Part shown: positions 1 through 8,337 of the stretch, piece after piece
Layout: the number at the start of each line of letters is the position of its first letter
How positions within the stretch are numbered: position 1 is the stretch's first letter
From: Comamonas sp. KCTC 72670
GTDB lineage: Bacteria > Myxococcota > Myxococcia > Myxococcales > Myxococcaceae
Direction of reading: 5' to 3'
NCBI GenBank assembly: GCA_014656495.1
Contig: BNCN01000006.1
Coordinates: 372,001 to 436,000 of the forward strand
DNA length: 64,000 bases
The notes under the pieces: generated by a model
The model's database searches: none
What the model was told of the DNA's origin: nothing
What the model saw: the letters and a program-made list of their open reading frames with translations, nothing else
Program-made: the position numbers and the translations under genes

Positions 1-1
1 C

Positions 2-292
2 AACGGGAGGGAAGCGCTGGAGCGGCTGTCGCGCAGCCTCGCCCAGCCGGCGCTGATGGTGGACCTGGTGTTGATGGACATCATGATGCCGGAGATGGAC
101 GGGCTGACGGCCATGCGCGAAATCCGCAAGCGCAGCGAGTGGCAGAAGCTGCCCATCATCGCGCTGACGGCGAAGGCCATGCGGGACGACCAGGAGAAGT
201 GCCTGGCCGCGGGGGCCAACGACTACATCGCCAAGCCGCTGGACGTGGAGAAGCTGCTGTCGCTCATCCGCGTCTGGATGCCCAAGGCCTAG
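2..292 (+). CDS. Receiver-domain protein, C-terminal end only (5' end outside window)
   Basis: This is the tail of a protein whose start lies before the window; the frame is open from base 2. The visible residues form the second half of a CheY-like receiver domain: [11 protein letters not shown] with the phospho-acceptor Asp, then PIIALTAKA with the conserved Thr, then [11 protein letters not shown] with the conserved Lys. The protein stops about 15 residues after the last helix, so the receiver is C-terminal. That fits either a hybrid histidine kinase or a stand-alone regulator. The cheR gene follows 16 bases later on the same strand, so it probably belongs to the same chemosensory operon. 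Whether a kinase core precedes it cannot be seen. Confidence 0.9.
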   Translation, partial: NGREALERLSRSLAQPALMVDLVLMDIMMPEMDGLTAMREIRKRSEWQKLPIIALTAKAMRDDQEKCLAAGANDYIAKPLDVEKLLSLIRVWMPKA

Positions 293-308
293 GGACGCAC
301 GGCCCCGC

Positions 309-1127
309 ATGGCGAACAAGGACCTGGACATCGAGCTGAAGCTGCTGCTCGACGCCATCTACCTGAAGTACCACTACGACTTTCGTGGCTACGCCATGGC
401 GTCGCTCAAGCGCCGCATGGCGATGGCCGCGGACCACTTCGCTTGCCGCACGCTGTCCCAGCTCCAGGACCGCATCCTCCACGAGCCACACCTGTTCCCC
501 GAGCTGCTCAACTACCTCACCGTGCAGGTGAGCGAGATGTTCCGGGACCCGTCCTACTTCCGCGCGCTGCGCCAGAGCGTCGTCCCCCTGCTGCGGACCT
601 ACCCATCACTAAAGGTCTGGGTCGCCGGGTGCAGCACGGGCGAGGAGGTCTACTCCCTGGCCATCCTCCTGCGGGAGGAGGGGCTGCTGGAGCGCACCCT
701 CATCTACGCGACGGACATCAACACCCAGGCGCTCCAGAAGGCGGAGGCGGGGGTCTACGCGGTGGAGCGGGTCGCCGCGTTCACCCACAACCACAGCCAG
801 TCCGGTGGCCATGCCTCGCTGTCGGACTACTACACGGCGGCCTATGGCAACGTCGTGTTCGACCGCGCGTTGAAGAAGCACATCGTCTTCTCGGACCACA
901 GCCTCGCCACCGACAGCGTCTTCGCCGAGGTCCAGTTGCTGTCCTGCCGCAACGTCCTCATCTACTTCAACCGCGAGCTGCAGGAGCGAGCCCTTGGGCT
1001 GTTCAAGGACTCCCTCTGCCGCAGGGGCTTCCTGGGCCTGGGGGCCCGTGAGTCCCTGCGCTTCTCCCAACATGCCCCGGCGTTCTCCTCCCTCGTCTGG
1101 GAGGACCGCATCTTCCAGAAAGTGTAG
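309..1127 (+). CDS. cheR: CheR-type chemoreceptor glutamate methyltransferase
   Basis: 272 residues, the usual CheR length. The N-terminal helical region carries YDFRGYAMASLKRR (about 23-36) and the TVQVSEMFRDPSYF signature (about 71-84), which is typical of CheR. The SAM-binding loop is VWVAGCSTGEEVYS (about 103-116), followed by YATDIN and, near the C-terminus, LLSCRNVLIYF. CheR transfers methyl groups from S-adenosylmethionine to glutamates on chemoreceptors, or on membrane-linked sensors in alternative systems. No chemoreceptor, CheA or CheW gene is visible here. Together with the adjacent lone CheB and the receiver-kinase genes, this suggests a sensory pathway other than classical chemotaxis. 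Start chosen at ATG 309, 16 bases after the previous stop. Confidence 0.93.
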   Translation: MANKDLDIELKLLLDAIYLKYHYDFRGYAMASLKRRMAMAADHFACRTLSQLQDRILHEPHLFPELLNYLTVQVSEMFRDPSYFRALRQSVVPLLRTYPSLKVWVAGCSTGEEVYSLAILLREEGLLERTLIYATDINTQALQKAEAGVYAVERVAAFTHNHSQSGGHASLSDYYTAAYGNVVFDRALKKHIVFSDHSLATDSVFAEVQLLSCRNVLIYFNRELQERALGLFKDSLCRRGFLGLGARESLRFSQHAPAFSSLVWEDRIFQKV

Positions 1128-1134
1128 GGCGTTC

Positions 1135-1755
1135 GTGGACTTCGAAAGCCCCACGGGCCTCTCAACAGCATCCTTCGAAGGCCGCATCGACGCGGTGGTG
1201 GTGGGGGCGTCCGCCGGCGGCGTGGAGGCGCTGGGCACGTTGCTGCCCGCGCTCCCCCGCGAGTTCCGTCCCACGGTGCTCGTCGTCATTCATCAGCCTC
1301 GCGAGCGGCGCAGCCTGCTGGCGGACATCTTCTCGGCCCGGTGCGCGCTGCCGGTCCAGGAGGCGCAGGACAAGGAGCCCGCCCAGCCGGGGACCATCTA
1401 CTTCGCGCCTCCGGACTACCACCTGCTGGTGGATGACGGCCCCTCCCTGGCCTTGTCGGCGGATGAGCCGGTGCTCTTCTCCCGGCCCTCCATTGACGTG
1501 CTGTTCGAGTCGGCGGCGGATACGTATGGCCACCGGCTGGCGGGGCTCATCCTCACCGGTGCGAACTCGGATGGTGCGCGGGGCCTGGCGGCGGTCCGCC
1601 AGGCGGGTGGGGTGACGCTGGTTCAGCGCCCCGACACCGCCCTGGCGGCCTCCATGCCCACCGCAGCGCTGGCGCGGGGGCCGGCCGACTTCGTTCTCTC
1701 GCTCGAACAAATGGCTCGGCTCCTGCGGATGATGGGAGGTGGGCATGAAGGTTGA
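1135..1755 (+). CDS. cheB: CheB-type methylesterase domain protein without receiver
   Basis: 206 residues if begun at GTG 1135, seven bases after the cheR stop. A longer in-frame ORF reaching back into cheR is only a shadow. The sequence is the CheB catalytic domain alone. The nucleophile Ser26 is in VVGASAGG, the catalytic His53 in VVIHQP, and the catalytic Asp146 in LILTGANSDGARG. The receiver domain that normally regulates CheB is absent, so control must come from a partner, perhaps one of the adjacent receivers. The 3' end overlaps the start of the next gene by 11 bases, which suggests translational coupling. Start codon is inferred; no strong ribosome-binding site is visible before it. 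Confidence 0.9.
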   Translation: MDFESPTGLSTASFEGRIDAVVVGASAGGVEALGTLLPALPREFRPTVLVVIHQPRERRSLLADIFSARCALPVQEAQDKEPAQPGTIYFAPPDYHLLVDDGPSLALSADEPVLFSRPSIDVLFESAADTYGHRLAGLILTGANSDGARGLAAVRQAGGVTLVQRPDTALAASMPTAALARGPADFVLSLEQMARLLRMMGGGHEG

Positions 1756-2899
1756 CGCTGCCGGGAAGGATGCGGCTTCCATGACGCCACGGGTGAAATG
1801 CCTCCTCGTCGATGACCTCGAGGAAAACCTCATCGCGCTCGGTGCCTTGCTGCGCCGGGAGGACGTCGAGGTGCTCCAGGCCCGTTCAGGCGCGCAGGCC
1901 CTCGAGCTGCTGCTCGAACATGAGGACGTCGCGCTCGCGTTTCTCGACGTGCAGATGCCGGAGATGGACGGCTTCGAGCTCGCGGAATTGATGCGAGGCA
2001 CGGAGCGCACGCGCCACATCCCCATCATCTTCGTCACCGCCGGCGCCCACGACCAGCGGCGACGCTTCAAGGGCTATGACGCCGGCGCGGTGGACTTCCT
2101 CTACAAGCCGCTGGAGCCCCACGTCCTCCGGAACAAGGCGGAGGTCTTCTTCCAACTGCATCGGCAGAAGCAGCAACTGGCCCAGCAGCTCGAGGAGCTG
2201 ACGGAGACGCTGCGCCTCAACGAGATGTTCACCGCCGTGCTGGGACACGACCTGCGCAATCCGTTGAGCGCCATCCTCACCGCCGCGGACCTGCTCTACC
2301 GCCGCACCGAGGACGCCGCCGTGCGCAAGAGCGCCAGCCGCATGCTGACGAGCGGCAAGCGGATGGGGCGGATGATCGAGGACGTGCTCGACCTGGCCCG
2401 AGCCCGGCTCGCGGGTGGCATCCCCCTGCGCCGCAGCGAGACGGACTTCTCCCAGCTCGTCCAGCGCATGGTCCAGGAGCACCAGACGGCGTTCCCCCAG
2501 CACTCCATCGAGGTCCGACAGGACGGGGACCTGGTGGGAGACTGGGACGCGGACCGGCTCGCCCAGGTGGCCTCGAACTTGATTGGCAATGCGCTCCAGC
2601 ATGGGGACGCCAGCGAGCCCGTCCAACTGCACCTCGACGGCACCCAGCCGGACGCCATCTCCTTCTCGGTGGCCAACGTGGGCGTGATTCCCACCGAGCT
2701 GCAGCCCTATCTCTTCGACCCGTTCCGGCGGGGCTCGCAGCAACGGGGCCGCACGGGGGGCCTGGGTCTGGGGCTCTATATCGTCCAGCAGATCATCCAT
2801 GCGCACCATGGCAGCGTGGACGTGGAGTCCGGCGCGAGCCGGCACACGACCTTCCGTGTCGTGCTGCCGCGCCGAGGGACGGAGGTCGTCAAACTCTGA
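1745..2899 (+). CDS. Receiver-histidine kinase hybrid (REC-HisKA-HATPase)
   Basis: 384 residues from ATG 1745, which has GGAGGT at 1735-1740 just upstream. An in-frame GTG at 1739 is less likely. Residues about 16-130 form a receiver domain with Asp68 in FLDVQMPEMDG and Lys121 in FLYKPL. A short coiled linker rich in Gln and Glu follows. HisKA has phospho-acceptor His168 in LGHDLRNPLSAI. The HATPase domain shows the N box (ASNLIGNALQHG) and G boxes (DPFRRG, GLGLGLYIV). No membrane segment is present, so the protein is cytoplasmic. An N-terminal receiver suggests that it takes input from another kinase. Its start lies inside the cheB 3' end, and it is the last gene of this operon. Confidence 0.92.
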   Translation: MKVDAAGKDAASMTPRVKCLLVDDLEENLIALGALLRREDVEVLQARSGAQALELLLEHEDVALAFLDVQMPEMDGFELAELMRGTERTRHIPIIFVTAGAHDQRRRFKGYDAGAVDFLYKPLEPHVLRNKAEVFFQLHRQKQQLAQQLEELTETLRLNEMFTAVLGHDLRNPLSAILTAADLLYRRTEDAAVRKSASRMLTSGKRMGRMIEDVLDLARARLAGGIPLRRSETDFSQLVQRMVQEHQTAFPQHSIEVRQDGDLVGDWDADRLAQVASNLIGNALQHGDASEPVQLHLDGTQPDAISFSVANVGVIPTELQPYLFDPFRRGSQQRGRTGGLGLGLYIVQQIIHAHHGSVDVESGASRHTTFRVVLPRRGTEVVKL

Positions 2900-3030
2900 A
2901 TCTCGTCAGGCCCTGGGGCTTCGTCGCCGCGCGACACGAGACGCCGCTGAAGGATGGGGAGAGGCGCTGCACGCGCGCGAGCCGCCGGGCTCATGGCGCA
3001 CAAGGGGGGCGCGATGCTCGCGCAGAGGCT

Positions 3031-4443
3031 TCAGCCCCTTCCGCTGAAGGAGTTCATGTCCGTGAGTGAGCCGCGGTCGAGCTTGCTCGACATCCCGTTG
3101 CCGTCCGAGCTGCTGTCGAGCCTGGCTTGGCGCGTGAGAGAAGCGTGCACGATGGTAAGGGGCGCCCCGGCGGCCGCGATGCTGCCCATCATCCGGCAGG
3201 AGCAGGGGGGCGTAGGTCGGATGCGTCTCGGCTGGCTGTCGGCCAGTCGTTGTCGTGACGCGCTGCCGGCGGACTTCGGAGTTCCATGGACCCCGGCTTT
3301 CGCATTGGGACGGGAATGTTCGTCAACGCCGTTGAAGCCCGAGACAACGGCTTCGCGGAGCTGGCGCGAGCAACGAAGGCGAGACTCGGAGTCGGCCGTG
3401 AGCCCGAACTCGACCTCACCACGTCGCATCTGGCGAAGCTGCGCATGTCGTTCTTCCGGAAGGGGCATGCCCCGCTGAGGTCGCTGTGGTTCTCGAGCGT
3501 GGGCGCCTTTCAGCGCCTTGCATCGTTGGGGCCGTTGTCGCTCCAGGCGATTCAGTTCACGCCGTCCATCTGGGGACTGGGGCTCATGTGGGGCCTGCAC
3601 GCGTACACCTGTCGGAACGCGCTCAACATCCATCTGGGATTCACCGAGCCACCTCGTCGTCCCGAGGCCCCGCGCGAATGGTGGGACGCGATGGATGCGC
3701 TCTTGAACGGCGCTTGGCTCCGAAGCTGACGCGGGAGCGTGAGTCCTTCGAGCATCCTCCCTCGGAGGCGCCGTGGGTTCTCCTGAGCGAGGCTCAGCCG
3801 CCTCGCTCGTTCGTGCGTCTCCGCCCGGTGTCGGACCCCCGTGCCCCTTGGGCCCACTCGGGCTGTGCGGCGTCATGGCCCGCCACAGTGAATGGCCTGC
3901 GTCGAGGACATCCGTTTCGGTTATCGATTCGCCTTCGGTTGCACGGCGGGCCAGTTCCAGAACGAGGCCCCAGGCGATGCATTCGTGGGTTCGGAGGCGA
4001 CCCTTGAACAGCGCTCCCGCTTGCTCGCCATGGACGAGCAGTTGCCGCACCACCGCACGTATCGGGCTTGTCGGGTTCCCAGGCTCGGTGCTGTCTGGAT
4101 GCCAGTGCAGGAAGGTGAAGCTGAAGAGCGCGGAGTGCTGGATGGACCACCACGCGATTTCACACCAGACATCGAAGAATACCCCGCGGAATCCATGGGT
4201 CCGCGAGTGCTCGAGCGCCACCTCGAAGGCGACGTTCCCCACGTGTGCGAGCTCACCTTCGGCATACTTTCTTATCGCCGTCGCGAAGCCCTGCTTGCTG
4301 CCGTAGCGCCGGTACATGGATCCAATCGACATCCGCACGGAGCGAGCAAGCTCCCCGGCCTGGACATTGTCGAAGCCCTTGCGCGCGAGCACCGTCGCGG
4401 CGTCCCGCATGTGGAATCCCATCAACATGGCTGGACTGAACAT
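3031..4443 (-). CDS. TetR-family transcriptional regulator with doubtful C-terminal extension
   Basis: The ORF is 470 residues, more than twice the usual TetR length of about 200. The first 200 or so residues are convincing. A helix-turn-helix region contains ARKGFDNVQAGELARS and MSIGSMYRRYGSKQGF, followed by an aromatic-rich ligand-binding core (WCEIAWWSIQHSALFSFTFLHW). A normal end would fall near TDVLDAGHSLWRAMT. After that the residues become Pro/Arg/Ser-rich with no visible fold, and they lie antisense to a plus-strand block that looks more protein-like. Either the stop codon was lost or the ORF runs on by chance. The perfect palindrome at 4475-4500, 32 bases upstream of the start, is the likely operator, implying autoregulation. 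Confidence 0.65.
   Translation of the reverse strand: MFSPAMLMGFHMRDAATVLARKGFDNVQAGELARSVRMSIGSMYRRYGSKQGFATAIRKYAEGELAHVGNVAFEVALEHSRTHGFRGVFFDVWCEIAWWSIQHSALFSFTFLHWHPDSTEPGNPTSPIRAVVRQLLVHGEQAGALFKGRLRTHECIAWGLVLELARRATEGESITETDVLDAGHSLWRAMTPHSPSGPKGHGGPTPGGDARTSEAAEPRSGEPTAPPREDARRTHAPASASEPSAVQERIHRVPPFARGLGTTRWLGESQMDVERVPTGVRVQAPHEPQSPDGRRELNRLERQRPQRCKALKGAHAREPQRPQRGMPLPEERHAQLRQMRRGEVEFGLTADSESRLRCSRQLREAVVSGFNGVDEHSRPNAKAGVHGTPKSAGSASRQRLADSQPRRIRPTPPCSCRMMGSIAAAGAPLTIVHASLTRQARLDSSSDGNGMSSKLDRGSLTDMNSFSGRG
3056..3729 (+). pseudogene. Decayed or frameshifted gene of unknown family
   Basis: Two protein-like stretches lie in adjacent frames. Frame 2 from ATG 3056, with AAGGAG at 3047-3052, reads through SSLAWRVREACTMVRGAP until about 3285. 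Frame 1 then has a 147-residue ORF (3286-3729) rich in Trp, Phe and Leu, with LWFSSVGAFQRLASLG, IQFTPSIWGLGLMWG and REWWDAMDALLNGAW, which looks like real coding sequence. An in-frame stop at 3256-3258 separates frame 1 from anything further upstream. One frameshift near 3285 would join the two. The family is not recognised. The block is antisense to the low-complexity 3' half of the tetR-like ORF. Confidence 0.4.
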
Positions 4444-4474
4444 CGGCCTACCCCCACCGTCCGCGAGCGGATTC

Positions 4475-4500
4475 GCGTGGAAGGAACGTTCCTTCCACGC
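4475..4500. promoter_or_regulatory. Perfect 26-bp palindrome, likely TetR operator
   Basis: The left half is GCGTGGAAGGAAC and the right half is its exact reverse complement, with no spacer and no mismatch (centre between 4487 and 4488). It lies 32-57 bases upstream of the start codon of the tetR-like gene transcribed leftwards. TetR dimers bind such symmetric sites, so autorepression is the simplest reading. No gene starts on the other side within 700 bases, so a regulated partner is not obvious. Confidence 0.7.
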
Positions 4501-5232
4501 CTACCTGTCTACCGGGTGGGGCTGACATGCGGTGCTGGGCCAGGTCGTGAGCCCTTGTGGAATCGCGAGAGTGTGGCGGTGGGCGCGCCCCCACTGCACC
4601 GGTGGTCCCTGAAATGGGGGAAACCGGGCCCCGCGCCATGGCTGGGACCTGGATGAACGCATTCCTTGATGTGAGCTCCGCTTCTGCTGCGACCGCTCGG
4701 GGGCCTGGTCATTCCGGGTGATGCGCTGGGGGCCGTTGCTGGTTCGGAAAGGTGAGCGTCTCGCTCCAAGCGGGGTTGGTAGGGGCCCAAGGCTGAGGCT
4801 TCGCGGCTCGGTACGCGCTGGAGGGGGACGTGCACCGTTCCGAGTGGGCCGAAGGTGTGCGCGTCACCGCAGGGAACGTCGGTGTCATGGCGTTGCAGCC
4901 CGCGAGTCGGGGGCGCTGTGCACCTCGACGACTCGGGCTCAGGCGCGCAAATCACCGCAGGCACGTGGGGGGGCATGGCATGGCGGCGGCCTGATGCGTG
5001 GGCCCGTCGAGAGAACTCAGGGTGCTGGCGGACGCGGCACGCAAGTCGTGACCGGTGCTTGGGCCGGGACCGAGGTGGCGCGTTGCGGACGTGGCACGCA
5101 AGTCGTGACCGGTGCTTGGACGGGACCGAGTTGGCGCGTTGAGGTGCCCTTGTTGGCGAGCCGAGTCCTGTGGGGGCGCTTCGTGGAACTCGGCGCTGAG
5201 CCGCGAGGGCGCGGCTTGGGACGTGCGATGGG
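4501..5232. other. Gene-free stretch of about 730 bases
   Basis: ORFs in all frames here have compositions typical of random high-GC sequence (Arg/Pro/Ser/Cys-rich), and none has a credible start or domain. The only clear structure is the tandem duplication at 5028-5140. It lies between the palindrome upstream of the tetR-like gene and the 3' end of the Gld operon, so it may be a remnant of lost genes. Confidence 0.6.
5028..5140. repeat. 57-bp tandem repeat, two copies
   Basis: Copy one is 5028-5084 and copy two is 5085-5140. They share a core of GGCACGCAAGTCGTGACCGG, followed by a related GACCGAG and TGGCGCGTT. The differences are a few substitutions and one single-base indel. The period is close to 19 codons, but no believable reading frame uses it. 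It looks like a recent local duplication in non-coding DNA. Confidence 0.85.
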
Positions 5233-6768
5233 TCAGGGGGCTGGTTGGGACTGTGCGCCTTCCTTGAGGGCATCCGGAGGCATGTCGAGGAGCTCCTCGG
5301 GGCTGGTCGGGAGCACCACCCTGGCTTCAGGGACCTTGAGGACATCGGCTCCCGAGCCTCGGGCGTACAGCGCTCCGGGCTCGTCCGGCACTTCGCTCCC
5401 GAGCCAGAGCCGAGCCAGCTCCTGGCCACCTTCGCCCAGCAGCACGACACCCGGAGACGTCGTGCTCACGCCATACCGCGTCCAGTTCTTCGGGTTCGAT
5501 TCTCCAAATCCCGTGGCCTTCAACGTCTCTAGCGCTCGCAGCAGTGAGGCGAGCTTGAAGTGTTGCGCCTTGCCCTGGCGGGGCGACTCCATGTCCCAAT
5601 GACCCGCGCCATCGTCCGAGCCTCCGGCGCTCACCACGGTGATTGCGGGAGCGCCGCCTCCTGGGTGGACCACGATGCGGCGGACGTCCTTGCGCTGGAA
5701 GTCGAGCACCCGTCGGTCCTTCAGCTCGCGGACGCCCACGTCCAGCAGGGACAGGGCGTCTTCCGCCACTTCACCCAGCAGTGCCTGCGTACCCTGCTCA
5801 CGCAGGGCGTAGGCTCGCGTGCCACCTGCGTCCGTCACCCGGGCCATCCGCACGCGGACCGGCTCGTTCGAGTCGCTGATGAACCGAGCGTCCACCCAGG
5901 GGTCTTCGAGTCCCAGGCGTTTCCGAGCCTCTAGGGAGTCCTCGGGAAATGACAGGGCTCGTTGCTCGACCAGGGACTTCACCAGGCTGGCGACGCGCGC
6001 CGAGTCCGCGCTGGCGGCCACGGGCTCCACCAGACGCCAGTCCGTACCGTCCGCAGCCCGGGCCAACTGGTACGATTGCTTCCCCGCCTTCACCTCGATG
6101 CTTTTCAGCGCGCGTTCATCCAGCGGGCCGAGGAGGACCTTGGAGCGAAGGGCGAAGGTGTCACGGTCCAACGCCCACCGGACCGTTCCGGCGGCGGCGT
6201 AGACCGTGGGCGCTTCGTCGCGGCGCACGTAGACAGAACCGTCGTAGGTGTTTTCTCGGCCGCCCTGGAGTGTCACCGTCCGCTGGCGTTCAGCGTCTTG
6301 GGCTCCACCGCCGTGTGCATCTGGCACGAAGGCGCGGGCGGTGACCGTGAAGACGGGCGGCTTCAGGCCGAACGCCACCAGTTCTGCATCGGTGGGCGTC
6401 TCCTTCACGGTGGCGCTGAACGTCGAGGACGTGAGGGTGTGGAGGATGGACTCGACCACGGCTGCCTCCGCGCGGGCCGAGACTGGCGCGGTCACCTTCC
6501 AGGTGCCGTCCTGCTCGCGGACCAGCTCCGTGGTGACGCCTTGGGCTCGGACCGACAGGTGCGTGAAGACCGGCTTTGACTGAGCGCCCCTTTCTCCACC
6601 TCGGACAGGCGGCTCGCCCGTGACGAAGAGCTTCTGGGACGCCGCGTTGTCCTTGTTCGCTTCTCGCGACGAGGCTGCCCGTTCCTCGGAGCAGGCGGTG
6701 AGCCCCAGGCACGCGGCGGCGGCCACCGCGAGTGCGCTCCGGCGCAGGTGTCTTCGCGAGGGCCTCAC
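5233..6768 (-). CDS. DUF4340-type lipoprotein of a Gld-like ABC system
   Basis: 511 residues. The N-terminus is a lipoprotein signal: basic RRHLRR, a hydrophobic Ala-rich core, then LTAC with the lipidated Cys26. The body has repeated beta-rich segments with the pattern of DUF4340 proteins (for example GTWKVTAPV, TDWRLVEPV and HWDMESP, each preceding a region about helical thresholds). These proteins accompany GldG-type subunits in many bacteria. The start overlaps the previous gene's stop by four bases (ATGA at 6765-6768), so translation is coupled. It is the last gene of a four-gene minus-strand operon. The biochemical role of DUF4340 is not established; a periplasm-facing accessory part of the exporter is inferred. 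Confidence 0.85.
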   Translation of the reverse strand: MRPSRRHLRRSALAVAAAACLGLTACSEERAASSREANKDNAASQKLFVTGEPPVRGGERGAQSKPVFTHLSVRAQGVTTELVREQDGTWKVTAPVSARAEAAVVESILHTLTSSTFSATVKETPTDAELVAFGLKPPVFTVTARAFVPDAHGGGAQDAERQRTVTLQGGRENTYDGSVYVRRDEAPTVYAAAGTVRWALDRDTFALRSKVLLGPLDERALKSIEVKAGKQSYQLARAADGTDWRLVEPVAASADSARVASLVKSLVEQRALSFPEDSLEARKRLGLEDPWVDARFISDSNEPVRVRMARVTDAGGTRAYALREQGTQALLGEVAEDALSLLDVGVRELKDRRVLDFQRKDVRRIVVHPGGGAPAITVVSAGGSDDGAGHWDMESPRQGKAQHFKLASLLRALETLKATGFGESNPKNWTRYGVSTTSPGVVLLGEGGQELARLWLGSEVPDEPGALYARGSGADVLKVPEARVVLPTSPEELLDMPPDALKEGAQSQPAP

Positions 6769-8336
6769 TTGTTCCGCCTCGCCAGCCAGATGGCCAGGCC
6801 CATGCCGAGCAGGGACAGGGGCATCAGGTCGGTGGTGACGAAGCGGATACCGCTGAGCGTCGCTGCGTCGAGCTCCAGCGTGGACACCTCGCGGTCCGGC
6901 GGACGGATGGTGATTTTGGTGACCTGATTGGACGCCCAGCCCAGCGCGTTCATCACCAGGTTGCGGTTGGGCTCATGGCCCCAGTTGGGGTCCAGAAGGA
7001 TTTCCGAGTCCCCCATCACCACCAGTCGGCCCTCGTCGAAACGCTTGGCCGGAGCGTCCTTCGTGTCGCGTGTCACGGCCGCCACGAGGACCAGCTGTCC
7101 TGTCTTCTCGCCCTCCGAGGGCAGGGCGTTCTCGTTGGGGGTGCTCTCCAGCCAGCCATGCTGCGAGGTGAGCACCACGGGCTCCACCTGGACGCCCGGC
7201 GCCAGGCCCATGCGCAGCAGAGACAGGCTTCGCGAGGTCGGGAACTCCACGTTCAGCCCCTGCTGCCGCAGCGGCTGGCCAATCTCGTGGTCGCTGTAGA
7301 AGAGCGACAGCACGACGAAGGGATTTCCGCTGTTGAACTGCGAGTCGGCGACGATGCCTTCGTCCACCTGCACGCCGTGCTCCGCCAGCAGTGCGTCCAG
7401 GCCGTCCCGGAGGCCGGCGTCCGCGAAGTAGAGCAGGCGTCCACCAGAAGCGAGATAGCGGCGGAGGGAGTCCTTCTCGGGGGCCACGAAGGGGACGCGG
7501 GCGCCCGCGATGACCACCAGCGCGGCATCCTTCGGCACATCCGGGACGCCCGCGAGGTGCAGGGGCTCGGCGGCGTAGCCCTCTTGGGTCAGTTGCCGAC
7601 GGAACTCGGACAGGCTGGCGCCCGGATCGTTGGGCGGCGCCTGCTCCTTGTCGAGCGGCCACTCGCCATGGCCCATGACGAAGTAGACCTTCTGCGTGCC
7701 CACCGAATTGAGCTTGATGAGCGCTTGCGTCAGCTCCTGCTCGGACACGGTGTGCAGCGTGGTGTGGGAGGCGTGGTCGCCCTCACCCCGCGCCAGCACC
7801 ACCGCTGTCTGGCCCTCACGGACCTGGTACTTCGCGGCCAGGTCCGGGCTCCGGCGCGGGTCCTTGAAGGTGTACTCGAACCGCTCCGGCGCCTCCGCGC
7901 GGTAGAGCTGGAAGAGGGCCTCCAACGGGCCATACTGGGGATGCGCCGTGGTGATGAAGCCAATGGCGCGCACCGGGTCGGGGATGGACGCGAGCGTGGA
8001 CACCGTCTGCGGCGAGAGCGTGTGGATGCGCGCCCGCGTCAGGTCCCATCGCCGGTTCTGCTTGAAGGCCAGGTAGTTCACCGCGACGAGGGCCGCGAGG
8101 ACGCCGAGCGTGACGAGCACCGTGGTGCCGAAGGCCCTCCCGGTCTTCCGCGTGGCGAACTGGTTGAGCTGCCGGAAGTTCGTCGCGGCGTAGCAGCCCA
8201 GCAGCAGCAGCCCCACGCCGGCCTTCAGCGCGGCGGCGAGGTGGCTGTCCGAGGTGACCAGCAGGGTGAAGGGGCTCGACAGCAGCAGCAGCAGTCCGAA
8301 CGCGCCGAGGACCTTCCCGAGGTTGGCGGTCTTCAT
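6765..8336 (-). CDS. GldG-family ABC transporter auxiliary protein
   Basis: 523 residues. Two hydrophobic segments lie near the N-terminus (about 6-50), then a basic stretch and a third segment (TVLVTLGVLAALVAVNYLAF). A large soluble region with the GldG/ABC-auxiliary pattern follows (TLSPQTVSTLASIPDPVRAI, VYFVMGHGEWPL, LVVIAGARVPF), and a last membrane segment sits at the C-terminus (LMPLSLLGMGLAIWLARR). In Bacteroidetes GldG works with GldA and GldF; in other phyla homologous operons are common and are not tied to gliding. The start lies one base after the permease stop, and the end overlaps the DUF4340 gene by four bases, so all three are probably made together. Confidence 0.88.
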   Translation of the reverse strand: MKTANLGKVLGAFGLLLLLSSPFTLLVTSDSHLAAALKAGVGLLLLGCYAATNFRQLNQFATRKTGRAFGTTVLVTLGVLAALVAVNYLAFKQNRRWDLTRARIHTLSPQTVSTLASIPDPVRAIGFITTAHPQYGPLEALFQLYRAEAPERFEYTFKDPRRSPDLAAKYQVREGQTAVVLARGEGDHASHTTLHTVSEQELTQALIKLNSVGTQKVYFVMGHGEWPLDKEQAPPNDPGASLSEFRRQLTQEGYAAEPLHLAGVPDVPKDAALVVIAGARVPFVAPEKDSLRRYLASGGRLLYFADAGLRDGLDALLAEHGVQVDEGIVADSQFNSGNPFVVLSLFYSDHEIGQPLRQQGLNVEFPTSRSLSLLRMGLAPGVQVEPVVLTSQHGWLESTPNENALPSEGEKTGQLVLVAAVTRDTKDAPAKRFDEGRLVVMGDSEILLDPNWGHEPNRNLVMNALGWASNQVTKITIRPPDREVSTLELDAATLSGIRFVTTDLMPLSLLGMGLAIWLARRNK

Positions 8337-8337
8337 C

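Noticed and set aside
5028..5140. CRISPR-like repeat
   Set aside because: Only two copies, no spacer between them, and no cas genes.
4509..5450. 313-residue minus-strand ORF across the gap upstream of the Gld operon's end
   Set aside because: Ser/Pro/Arg/His-rich and repetitive only because of the 57-bp duplication; no start signal or domain.
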